DNA of 6,617 bases from an uncultured Bryobacterales bacterium. GTDB taxonomy: Bacteria; Acidobacteriota; Terriglobia; Bryobacterales; Bryobacteraceae. The first letter of the stretch is position 1. Each line of letters starts with the position of its first letter. Of this stretch, positions 1 through 5,734 are shown piece by piece. The stretch lies in the NCBI GenBank assembly GCA_937859895.1, contig CALMAV010000186.1, positions 1-6,617 on the forward strand, written 5' to 3'. The notes beneath the pieces are model-generated. The model was given only the letters and a program-made list of their open reading frames with translations, had not been told where the DNA came from and did not search any database. The position numbers and the translations under genes are program-made.

Positions 1-1
1 G

Positions 2-589
2 CCCAACCCTCAAGACATACCTGCTGAGTACCGCAGTTGGCTAGGCCGCATCACACGCGATAAAACCCTGCCGGAGATCCGCAAGTTCACCGAAGCGGGC
101 GGCACGGTCGTCACCATCGGCTCGTCCTCGCTCGCAATCAATGACTTCCTTGGTTTCCCTTTTACCAATGCGCTGACTGAGCACGAACGGGACGGAAAAG
201 AGCGTCCGCTACCGCCCGAAAAATTCTATGTTCCCGGATCGCTCTTAACCGTTCAAGTGGACAACACCAAGCCCGTTGCTTATGGACTCCCGAAACAGGT
301 CGATGTCTTCTACGACAACAGCCCTGTCTTTCGGCTCAGACCCGATGCAGGCTCACGTGGAGCAGGTGCCGTCGCGTGGTTCGCCACTGACACTCCTCTC
401 CACAGCGGCTGGGCTTGGGGACAGCAGTACCTCAATGGCGGAGTAGCTATTGGAACAGCCTCACTCGGCGCAGGCAGTGTTTATCTGCTTGGTCCGGAAG
501 TGGCATTCCGTGGCCAGCCGCATGCCACCTTCAAGTTCCTCTTCAACAGCCTCTATGCCGGCAGCGCTAAGCCGGTACCGAAGGCGTAG
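2..589 (+). CDS. C-terminal part of a probable M14-family zinc carboxypeptidase (5' end outside window)
   Basis: The frame is open from base 2 to the TAG at 587-589 and gives 195 residues with no start needed inside the window. An ATG-initiated reading could begin only at base 257, but the protein-like sequence continues well upstream of it, so this is a 3' fragment of a larger gene. Visible motifs are PAEYRSWLGRIT near the left edge, KFTEAGGTVVTIGSSS (a strand-turn typical of glutamine-amidotransferase-like folds), FYVPGSLL, FYDNSPVFRL, SGWAWGQQYL and FRGQPHATFKFLFNSLY. From memory, this series is characteristic of the C-terminal GATase1-like region of long M14 peptidases in Acidobacteriota and Bacteroidota; I could not check it by search. 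The zinc-binding catalytic domain would lie upstream and is not seen, so peptidase activity is inferred. The 3' end overlaps the convergent transporter gene by 23 bp. Confidence 0.6.
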   Translation, partial: PNPQDIPAEYRSWLGRITRDKTLPEIRKFTEAGGTVVTIGSSSLAINDFLGFPFTNALTEHERDGKERPLPPEKFYVPGSLLTVQVDNTKPVAYGLPKQVDVFYDNSPVFRLRPDAGSRGAGAVAWFATDTPLHSGWAWGQQYLNGGVAIGTASLGAGSVYLLGPEVAFRGQPHATFKFLFNSLYAGSAKPVPKA

Positions 590-1829
590 CGGGCAGGTCA
601 CGTGATTGGAAGAGAAGCGCCGTTCCCGATAGCAGCCCCGCCCAGACTGCCCACAGAGTAAGGTATCGATGGTCAATTAGCAACCCCGAAATCAGGGGTG
701 CAGTTATCTGCGCAACGGAGGTAAGCGATTGAGTCAGGCCTAAAATAACGCCCTGCTCTCGCTTGCCGGCCTTCTGTGTTACCAGGCTCGTCAGCGCAGG
801 TCGCAAGCCAGCGCTGCCGACCGACGAAAAGCTAATCACAGCCAGTACCTGGCCCAAAGTTCGAGTCAATCCAAACGCGGCATAACCGATAGCCGCACTG
901 GCAAAGCCGACTCCAACAACCTTCCGCTCCCCAAACTTCTTCACTAGTCTGCCTACCACGCCGCCTTGCATGATGATGCCGAGAAAACCGCTAAAGGCAA
1001 AAAGATACCCTACCTGACGGACACCGAACGGCTGACCATGCCACTGGTAGCGACGCTCGGCAAACAACGCAAATCCGGAAACAAACGTCGCGAACGAAAG
1101 TGAAAAAAGCAGCCACTGCATCAGCAGTCGCGCCAGTTCCGGGTTCCGGAAATACTTTCGATAACTGCCCCAGGAAATCAATGAGAGCCGCTTCCCTCCA
1201 GGACCGGGATCACCATCCTGCTCGCGCAGTTCATGCATCAGCTCGCGGCGCGGCAGCAGGATAAAGGTAAAAAGAATGCTCGTTGCTGAGAGACCGGCCG
1301 CCATCAGAATCGGTGCCTTGTAGCCGATTGGCGCAAGAGCGCCCGCAATCGCTGGCCCCACTAGAAATCCAAACCCAAACGCAATCCCAATTAGGGCAAA
1401 TGCCTTGGCACGATTCTCAGGTTTTGTCACATCACTGATGTAGGCTTGCGCGGTGGTCAGATTGCCTGCTGTCGCGCCATCGATCGCTCGCGCGACAAAC
1501 AGAAGCCAGATATTGTTGGCATACGCCAGCAGCAGAAATCCAGCCAGCGTTCCAGCCTGACTAATCAGCAAAACAGGACGACGGCCAATTCGATCTGAAA
1601 GTTGGCCCAGTATGGGGCCGGCAATAAGTTGAAACACCGCGTAAGTAGAGACTAGTGCGCCCACAACGGTGGCCGAAGCGCCGAGACGCTCTGAGTAAAA
1701 CGGCAACAACGGCAAAATGATTGTGAAACCGAGAATATCTACCAGCACAATCAAGAAAATCGGCAGGAGCGGTGACCGTTGCCGCTGAGCTGGGTTTGCC
1801 TCCTGTAATGGCGTTTGCGAGGTCGTCAC
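567..1829 (-). CDS. MFS multidrug/tetracycline-type efflux transporter (DHA1, TetA-like)
   Basis: This 420-residue inner-membrane protein probably exports a small molecule in exchange for protons; the substrate cannot be told from sequence. Helix 1 (about 21-43) holds DILGFTIILPLLPFY, typical of TetA-like transporters. Motif A is GQLSDRIGRRP at 75-85, a motif-B-like RAIDGATAGN lies at 114-123, and the motif-C region GFGFLVGPAIAG is at 152-163. A degenerate second motif A, GRLVKKFGERK, starts the second half near 293. A hydrophilic central loop (about 193-232) separates two six-helix halves, and the length is normal for 12-helix DHA1 members. The start is GTG: the next in-frame upstream codons reach a stop at 1839-1841, and the ATG three to five bases upstream is in another frame and stops after two codons. 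The Shine-Dalgarno signal is poor (GAG abuts the start). No adjacent regulator gene is present. Resistance should not be assumed, since such genes are common chromosomal housekeeping transporters. Confidence 0.88.
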   Translation of the reverse strand: MTTSQTPLQEANPAQRQRSPLLPIFLIVLVDILGFTIILPLLPFYSERLGASATVVGALVSTYAVFQLIAGPILGQLSDRIGRRPVLLISQAGTLAGFLLLAYANNIWLLFVARAIDGATAGNLTTAQAYISDVTKPENRAKAFALIGIAFGFGFLVGPAIAGALAPIGYKAPILMAAGLSATSILFTFILLPRRELMHELREQDGDPGPGGKRLSLISWGSYRKYFRNPELARLLMQWLLFSLSFATFVSGFALFAERRYQWHGQPFGVRQVGYLFAFSGFLGIIMQGGVVGRLVKKFGERKVVGVGFASAAIGYAAFGLTRTLGQVLAVISFSSVGSAGLRPALTSLVTQKAGKREQGVILGLTQSLTSVAQITAPLISGLLIDHRYLTLWAVWAGLLSGTALLFQSRDLPATPSVPA

Positions 1830-2034
1830 CTCATAAGTTTACCGGGGTTCGCCTCACGCCACGGTCGAGACCTCAGGAAATCCTTAGTCGCTGTAAGGCT
1901 TGATCCAGCAGACATTCCGGCCGAAAATACACTACGCTAAAGAAGAAAGAGAACAATTCCAGCCTTTTTGCCTTAAAAGGGCGAAAAAACGAACTTAGTT
2001 AGGCTGACGAACCGTCAAACATCTAGTAACGAAT
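1830..2034. promoter_or_regulatory. Divergent intergenic region between the transporter and OmpA-family genes
   Basis: This 205-bp spacer must carry the promoters of both divergently transcribed genes. It includes a purine-rich run (1939-1955) and a perfect 6-bp inverted repeat, CCTTTT at 1963-1968 with AAAAGG at 1975-1980. No convincing -35/-10 pair of the housekeeping type was found toward the transporter on the minus strand, and no good Shine-Dalgarno precedes either start. A possible alternative-sigma promoter toward the OmpA-family gene is listed separately. No small gene is visible here. Confidence 0.5.
1991..2019 (+). promoter_or_regulatory. Candidate ECF (sigma-E-like) promoter for the OmpA-family gene
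   Basis: GAACTT at 1991-1996 equals the core -35 element recognised by sigma-E-type ECF factors. GTCAAA at 2014-2019 resembles their -10 element, with a 17-bp gap that is close to the usual 15-17. Transcription would then start only about 10 bases before the ATG at 2035, which would fit the lack of a Shine-Dalgarno sequence. Envelope proteins are classical ECF targets. The match is short, could be chance, and acidobacterial ECF consensus sequences may differ. Confidence 0.22.
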
Positions 2035-3669
2035 ATGAGATTTGCTTTATCCACAGTAGCTCTAATGTTGCCCATCGCGCTGTTAGCGCAGGAGTCCAAT
2101 CCGACGCAATCTGGTAGCTCGGCTGGCAATGGGTCAAATCCGATTTTCAAAGTTGAAGTAGTCTCCCGTTCCATTCAGGCAGTTAGCTATCGCAATCGAA
2201 GCGGCTGGACCAAAGTGGACTTCCAAGGTACCTCTATAGCGCCCCAAGCCAAGGGCACGGCCGAAGTGAACAGCCGATTGGGGCACATGGAAATCAAAAC
2301 CGATGTCAAGAAACTGCCGGCTCCTAGCACCTTTGGGCCCGAGTTTCTCACTTACGTAATGTGGGCGATCACCCCTGACGGCCATGCGGACAATCTGGGA
2401 GAAGTGGTTGTCGATAATGATGGCAACTTCAAGGGCGGCTCTACCACCGAGTTGCAAGCTTTCGGCATGATCATCACCGCCGAGCCTTACTTTGCGGTAC
2501 GCCAACCCAGCGACGTCGTCGTCATGGAAAATGTCGTCCGGCAGGATACCAAAGGCAAGTACGAAGCAATTGATGCGAAGTATGAACTGCTGAAACGCGG
2601 CCAATATACATACCAAGTGCCGCAGTCCCAGCAACATCCGGTTCTCACAGGCGATAAGAAGAGTCCGCTCGAACTGTATGAGGCCATGAACGCTGTTCAA
2701 ATTGCCCGGTACGCCAAGGCCGATCAGTTCGGAGGCGACACGTACCAGGAAGCGGTAAAGCTGCTGCAGCAGGCGCAGGATTACAAGGATCGCAAGCAGT
2801 ACAACCCCTCCATCATGACGGCCAAGGAAGCCGTGCAGAAGGCAGAAGATTCCCGGATTATTGCCTTGCGAAAAGAGCAGCAGATGGCCCTTGATGAGGA
2901 ACGGGCTCCCGCCGCGGCTCGCCAGGCAGCCGCGCAAGCCCAGGCTGACGAGCAAGCTCGGCAGGCAAAGATGTCCGAACAGCAGGCGCAGCGGGAAGCT
3001 GAGCAGAGACGTGAAGCGGAGCGTGCAAGAGCCGATGCAGATGCTGCCCGTGCTCAGGCCGCTGCAGAAGCCCAGAAAGCTCAGGCTGCTGCCGCGGAAG
3101 CTGATCGCCTTCGCCAGCAAGCTGAAGCGGATAAAAACAACCTGCGGGCGCAGCTCTTGCAGCAATTCAACTCAGTTCTGCCCACGCATGAAAGCCCCCG
3201 TGGCCTCGTCGTCAACATGCAAGATGTTCTGTTCGATACCGGTAAATACACACTTCGTGAGCCCGCGCGGGTCGCTCTTGCAAAGATCTCCGGCATCGTC
3301 ATCTCTCATCCAGGTCTGAACCTGCAGGTGGAAGGTTACACAGATAGCACAGGAACCGCTGAACTGAACCAGAAGCTCTCCGAGCAGCGCGCCAACGCAG
3401 TCCGTGACTTCCTCCTGCAGCAGGGTCTCAATACGCAAAACATGACGGCAGTCGGGTATGGCACCAACTACCCGGTTGCTCCTAATACGACAGCCGCCGG
3501 GCGCCAGCAGAATCGGCGCGTGGAAATGGTTGTCTCAGGCGAAGTAATCGGAGTGAAGATCGGCGCGCCTCCAACGGCAGCGCCTGGTACTCCGTCCTTT
3601 ATGCCGACAGCTATGGCTGCACCTGGTGCTGCACCTGTTTCCTCGACGCCGCCACCTCAAGACCGCTAA
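2035..3669 (+). CDS. Exported OmpA-family peptidoglycan-binding protein with coiled-coil region
   Basis: This 544-residue envelope protein probably links an outer-membrane or periplasmic structure to the cell wall. Residues 1-18 form a signal peptide (MRFALSTVALMLPIALLA) with likely cleavage before Gln19. Residues 36-170 look beta-rich, with YVMWAITPDG at 107-116 and ITAEPYFAV at 147-155; I recall this region from acidobacterial OmpA-like proteins but know no function for it. Residues 213-280 are helical, with a spacing of Ala and Tyr like DUF4398 (EAMNAVQIARYAKADQF, then YQEAVKLLQQAQDY). Residues 280-375 form an Ala/Gln/Glu/Arg coiled coil resembling TolA. The OmpA C-terminal domain spans about 390-502: GYTDSTG at 434-440, LSEQRANAV at 448-456 and NRRVE at 493-497. 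Asp437 and Arg452 sit 15 residues apart, like the diaminopimelate-binding Asp/Arg pair of OmpA. The tail (511-544) is Pro/Ala-rich. ATG is chosen because it precedes the signal peptide directly; the ribosome site is weak. Confidence 0.92.
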   Translation: MRFALSTVALMLPIALLAQESNPTQSGSSAGNGSNPIFKVEVVSRSIQAVSYRNRSGWTKVDFQGTSIAPQAKGTAEVNSRLGHMEIKTDVKKLPAPSTFGPEFLTYVMWAITPDGHADNLGEVVVDNDGNFKGGSTTELQAFGMIITAEPYFAVRQPSDVVVMENVVRQDTKGKYEAIDAKYELLKRGQYTYQVPQSQQHPVLTGDKKSPLELYEAMNAVQIARYAKADQFGGDTYQEAVKLLQQAQDYKDRKQYNPSIMTAKEAVQKAEDSRIIALRKEQQMALDEERAPAAARQAAAQAQADEQARQAKMSEQQAQREAEQRREAERARADADAARAQAAAEAQKAQAAAAEADRLRQQAEADKNNLRAQLLQQFNSVLPTHESPRGLVVNMQDVLFDTGKYTLREPARVALAKISGIVISHPGLNLQVEGYTDSTGTAELNQKLSEQRANAVRDFLLQQGLNTQNMTAVGYGTNYPVAPNTTAAGRQQNRRVEMVVSGEVIGVKIGAPPTAAPGTPSFMPTAMAAPGAAPVSSTPPPQDR

Positions 3670-3717
3670 ACTTTCACGACGCTTTACCGCCAGATTGGTG
3701 AGGTCGTCGTGAAAGTT
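3669..3717 (+). terminator. 13-bp perfect inverted repeat at the OmpA-family stop codon
   Basis: The arm AACTTTCACGACG (3669-3681) is exactly complementary to CGTCGTGAAAGTT (3705-3717), with a 23-base loop. The left arm begins on the last base of the TAA stop, a position typical of a transcription terminator or an mRNA 3'-end stabilising hairpin. No T-run follows (the next bases are CGCTCACC), so it is not a standard rho-independent terminator. The repeat is visible directly; the terminator role is inferred. Confidence 0.45.
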
Positions 3718-3730
3718 CGCTCACCGCACC

Positions 3731-3750
3731 AGCCATGAACATGCGTGGCT
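3731..3750 (+). other. Small hairpin, 7-bp stem
   Basis: AGCCATG (3731-3737) pairs with CGTGGCT (3744-3750), including one T-G wobble, around a six-base loop AACATG. It lies 13 bases after the hairpin at the OmpA-family stop codon. No T-run follows. It may be part of the same 3'-end structure; alone it could be chance. Confidence 0.35.
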
Positions 3751-3782
3751 AAGCTCTCGATGGTTTTGTTTACTTAAGCGAA

Positions 3783-3813
3783 CGGGACTGGACCAGAAAG
3801 TTCGCCAGTCCCG
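3783..3813 (+). terminator. 9-bp perfect inverted repeat, possible second terminator hairpin
   Basis: CGGGACTGG (3783-3791) is exactly complementary to CCAGTCCCG (3805-3813), with a 13-base loop that carries the second copy of GAAAGTTCG. The GC-rich stem would be stable on either strand. No T-run follows on the plus strand, so classical intrinsic termination is unsupported. It could act in bidirectional 3'-end formation for the two convergent genes. Confidence 0.4.
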
Positions 3814-3935
3814 ACTTGACTCGGCTACCACAATTCCGCCCCGACTACTCCCCGACCTTCTAAGTAAAGGTAATAACAAGAGACCCATAGGTCATTTAGA
3901 CAAGCCAAAGACAGATCCGCAAACTAGTCTACGAG

Positions 3936-3966
3936 CGGACTCTTCAGTTCCATCTGGAGAAGTCCG
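3936..3966 (+). other. 12-bp interrupted hairpin downstream of the amidase gene
   Basis: CGGACTCTTCAG (3936-3947) folds with CTGGAG plus AGTCCG (3954-3959 and 3961-3966) around the loop TTCCAT, with one bulged A at 3960 and one T-G wobble. The structure is better in plus-strand RNA, since the wobble becomes an A-C mismatch on the minus strand. It lies 35 bp beyond the amidase stop, so it could end amidase transcription or belong to a plus-strand RNA reading through from the OmpA-family gene. There is no T-run on either side. Confidence 0.4.
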
Positions 3967-4000
3967 GCATTAATTCAGTACAAAGTTGGTTTGCACCTCG

Positions 4001-5620
4001 TTAACTCGCGTAAGCAACGGTCCGCAAAAACTCCGGCTTCCGCCGTGCATGGCTAGCCTGTTCAAACGCATATGCCAGCTTCAGCAACGTCGGCTCACTC
4101 CAAGCCCCCCCGAAAAACGAGATCCCAATCGTCAACCCGAATGTAAAGCCGGCCGGCACCGTAATGTGCGGGTACCCGGCCACCGCAGCCGGCGAAGAAC
4201 ACCCGCTGTCTGCTCGATCTCCGCCCACCCAGTCAGTCAGCCAAGCAGGGCCGGCAGTCGGCCCCACAATCGCATCGAGCTTATGTTTTGCAATCACCGC
4301 ATCAATGCCTTCTTTGCGTGTCAGCCGATGATTCTTAGCCAAGGCCTCTTTATACGCCTTCTCCGTCAACGGTCCTTTCGCTTGCGACTGCTCCATCAAC
4401 TCCTGCTTGAAGTACGGCATCTCCTGCCTCGCGTGCTCTCGATTGAAGCGAATGCAATCTTCCAGCGTCTTGACCTTGGCGCCACGCCCGGCCAGATACG
4501 CATTCAGATCGGCCTTAAACTCATACAGCAAAACCTCGGTCTCAGTCTCGCGCCAAGCCTCGAAGGTCGAAAAATCAGCCGGGTCCACAATCACTGCTCC
4601 CGCCTCCTTCATTACGCGAAGGCAGTCCTCCATAATGGCCGTCATTGCAGGCCCCATGTTCATGTACTGACGGGCAACACCGATCCGCGCACCGCGTAAG
4701 CCTTTGGCATCCAGAAACTGACTGTAGTCGTTATAAGACCTCCCCGCGCTTTCTTGAGTGGCACTATCCCGCGTATCCACACCCACCAGCGCCCCCAGCA
4801 GTAGTGCAGCATCGCTCACCGAACGCGCCATCGGTCCCGCCGTATCCTGACTATGTGCAATTGGAACAATCCCGGCTCGGCTGACCAATCCCAGCGTGGG
4901 CTTGATACCAACGATGCCGCACATCGAAGCCGGGCAAACAACCGAGCCATCCGTCTCCGATCCGATCGCGGCAGCGCATAAATTCGCCGAGACTGCAGCA
5001 CCAGAACCCGAGCTCGAACCGCACGGGTTGCGATCCAGCGCATACGGATTTTTTGTCTGGCCACCTCGCCCGCTCCAGCCGCTCGTCGAGTGCGTCGAAC
5101 GCCAGTTTGCCCACTCACTCAGATTTGTTTTTCCCAAAACTACCGCGCCCGCCGCACGCAACCGCTCAGCGACAAACGAGTCGCGCGTCGCCGGATCACC
5201 CAGCAGCGCAAGCGAGCCGGCCGTGGTCTGCATCTTATCGCCAGTTTCGATATTGTCTTTCAGCAGAATCGGAATCCCATGCAACGGCCCGCGCGGTCCC
5301 TTCTGCCGCAGTTCCGCATCCAGCGACTTCGCAATCGGAAGCGCATCCGGGTTCACCTCGATCACCGAACGCAATGCCGGCCCGCTACTGTCTACAGCCT
5401 CCATCCGCTGAAGATATAACTCGGCTAGCTGCTCACAACTGAGTGAACGGTCAAGCAAACGCGCACGCAGCTGCGACACACTTATTTCATCCAGTTCAAA
5501 GGAGGCAGAGTGCGCGCTTGTATGTGCCCCTGAGTGCGTTTGCTGAACAGCTTCGGCGGCGCTAAGCAGACTGGAAGAACTGGCGACTGCTGCTGCAGCC
5601 AGAAATTTTCGTCGATCCAT
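4001..5620 (-). CDS. Exported amidase-signature hydrolase, peptide-amidase-like
   Basis: This 539-residue enzyme hydrolyses a C-N amide bond, probably outside the cytoplasm; the substrate is unknown. ATG at 5620 is preferred over an upstream in-frame GTG at 5650, because GGAAG lies 7 bases before it and because the protein then begins MDRRKFLAAAAVA, a Tat-like twin-arginine signal with a plausible cut after AEA (residue 24). The amidase-signature triad is intact: Lys121 in LLKDNIET, cis-Ser202 in CGSSSGSGAAV and nucleophile Ser226 in GSETDGSVVCPAS. The Lys-Ser-Ser spacing fits the family, and the Ser-Ser gap of 24 equals that of fatty-acid amide hydrolase. KPTLGLVSRAGIVPIAHSQD and the C-terminal ISFFGGAWSEPTLLKLAYAFEQ resemble peptide amidases more than GatA; export also argues against GatA, and no gatB or gatC lies nearby. 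The usual GGSSGG appears here as CGSSSG. The gene is monocistronic within the window. Confidence 0.9.
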   Translation of the reverse strand: MDRRKFLAAAAVASSSSLLSAAEAVQQTHSGAHTSAHSASFELDEISVSQLRARLLDRSLSCEQLAELYLQRMEAVDSSGPALRSVIEVNPDALPIAKSLDAELRQKGPRGPLHGIPILLKDNIETGDKMQTTAGSLALLGDPATRDSFVAERLRAAGAVVLGKTNLSEWANWRSTHSTSGWSGRGGQTKNPYALDRNPCGSSSGSGAAVSANLCAAAIGSETDGSVVCPASMCGIVGIKPTLGLVSRAGIVPIAHSQDTAGPMARSVSDAALLLGALVGVDTRDSATQESAGRSYNDYSQFLDAKGLRGARIGVARQYMNMGPAMTAIMEDCLRVMKEAGAVIVDPADFSTFEAWRETETEVLLYEFKADLNAYLAGRGAKVKTLEDCIRFNREHARQEMPYFKQELMEQSQAKGPLTEKAYKEALAKNHRLTRKEGIDAVIAKHKLDAIVGPTAGPAWLTDWVGGDRADSGCSSPAAVAGYPHITVPAGFTFGLTIGISFFGGAWSEPTLLKLAYAFEQASHARRKPEFLRTVAYAS

Positions 5621-5633
5621 GGAAGATCTTCCA
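5620..5633. promoter_or_regulatory. 14-bp perfect palindrome over the amidase ribosome-binding site
   Basis: TGGAAGATCTTCCA is identical on both strands and ends on the A of the amidase ATG. It contains the GGAAG used as the Shine-Dalgarno sequence on the minus strand. It could be an operator half-site pair for a dimeric regulator, or a short RNA hairpin (five pairs, loop GATC) that hides the ribosome site. Both roles are inference, and chance is possible. Confidence 0.25.
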
Positions 5634-5734
5634 GCGTACTGAATGAACACGCCGACTCGCGCAACGGTTCTCTTCCACGCTCTGCTAAGCTGCTAAATCC
5701 TGCCACTCCTATAGGTCAACACCACCTCGCGCCC
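5634..5734. promoter_or_regulatory. Short divergent spacer between amidase and methyltransferase-glycosyltransferase genes
   Basis: The two genes start back to back with 114 bp between their ATGs, so this spacer should hold both promoters. TATAGG at 5710-5715 is the nearest -10-like hexamer for the plus-strand gene, without a good -35 partner. The motif GCTAA is repeated nearby (5683-5697 area). No Shine-Dalgarno sequence precedes the ATG at 5735. Confidence 0.3.

Larger units (their letters stand above)
3670..4000. other. 331-bp non-coding gap between convergent genes, rich in inverted repeats
   Basis: The OmpA-family gene and the amidase gene end toward each other here. I found only trivial open frames (about five codons, for example from the ATGs at 3735 and 3759), so no gene is called. 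Besides the separately listed hairpins, there are weaker inverted repeats: ACCTT 3855-3859 with AAGGT 3867-3871, and GACC 3882-3885 with GGTC 3890-3893. The decamer GAAAGTTCGC occurs twice (3711-3720 and 3796-3805). No tRNA-like cloverleaf was seen. The region may be only a two-way termination zone, but the density of pairing segments is notable. Confidence 0.6.

Noticed and set aside
558..575. CCGGC/GCCGG inverted repeat as a shared terminator of the first two genes
   Set aside because: The stem is only 5 bp, lies inside both coding ends and has no T-run on either strand.
1963..1980. CCTTTT-AAAAGG inverted repeat as a terminator or operator
   Set aside because: The 6-bp AT-rich stem is weak, sits upstream of a gene and has no second copy, so no function can be supported.
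2880..3130. Repetitive GCx/CAG-rich DNA taken as a tandem repeat array
   Set aside because: The repetition comes from Ala/Gln/Glu codons of the coiled coil. There is no fixed DNA period, so it is not a separate repeat or CRISPR array.
2134..3165. 343-codon minus-strand open frame inside the OmpA-family gene
   Set aside because: It is antisense to a gene with a signal peptide, coiled coil and OmpA domain. Its Leu/Gly-rich composition is the expected shadow of the plus-strand Ala/Gln codons.
2861..3319. 152-codon alternative-frame open frame within the coiled-coil coding region
   Set aside because: It is a frame-shifted reading of the repetitive coiled-coil codons (Arg/Pro/Ser-rich) and lacks its own ribosome site.
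3986..4699. 237-codon plus-strand open frame over the amidase 3' end
   Set aside because: It is antisense to the conserved amidase C-terminus, and the translation is Arg/His/Pro-rich with no motif.
4896..5411. Several plus-strand open frames over the amidase catalytic region
   Set aside because: They are antisense to the Lys-Ser-Ser signature region, and the product has a low-complexity shadow composition.
5648..5650. GTG at 5650 as the amidase start
   Set aside because: It would place ten residues ahead of the twin-arginine signal and has no ribosome site, whereas ATG 5620 has GGAAG at good spacing.
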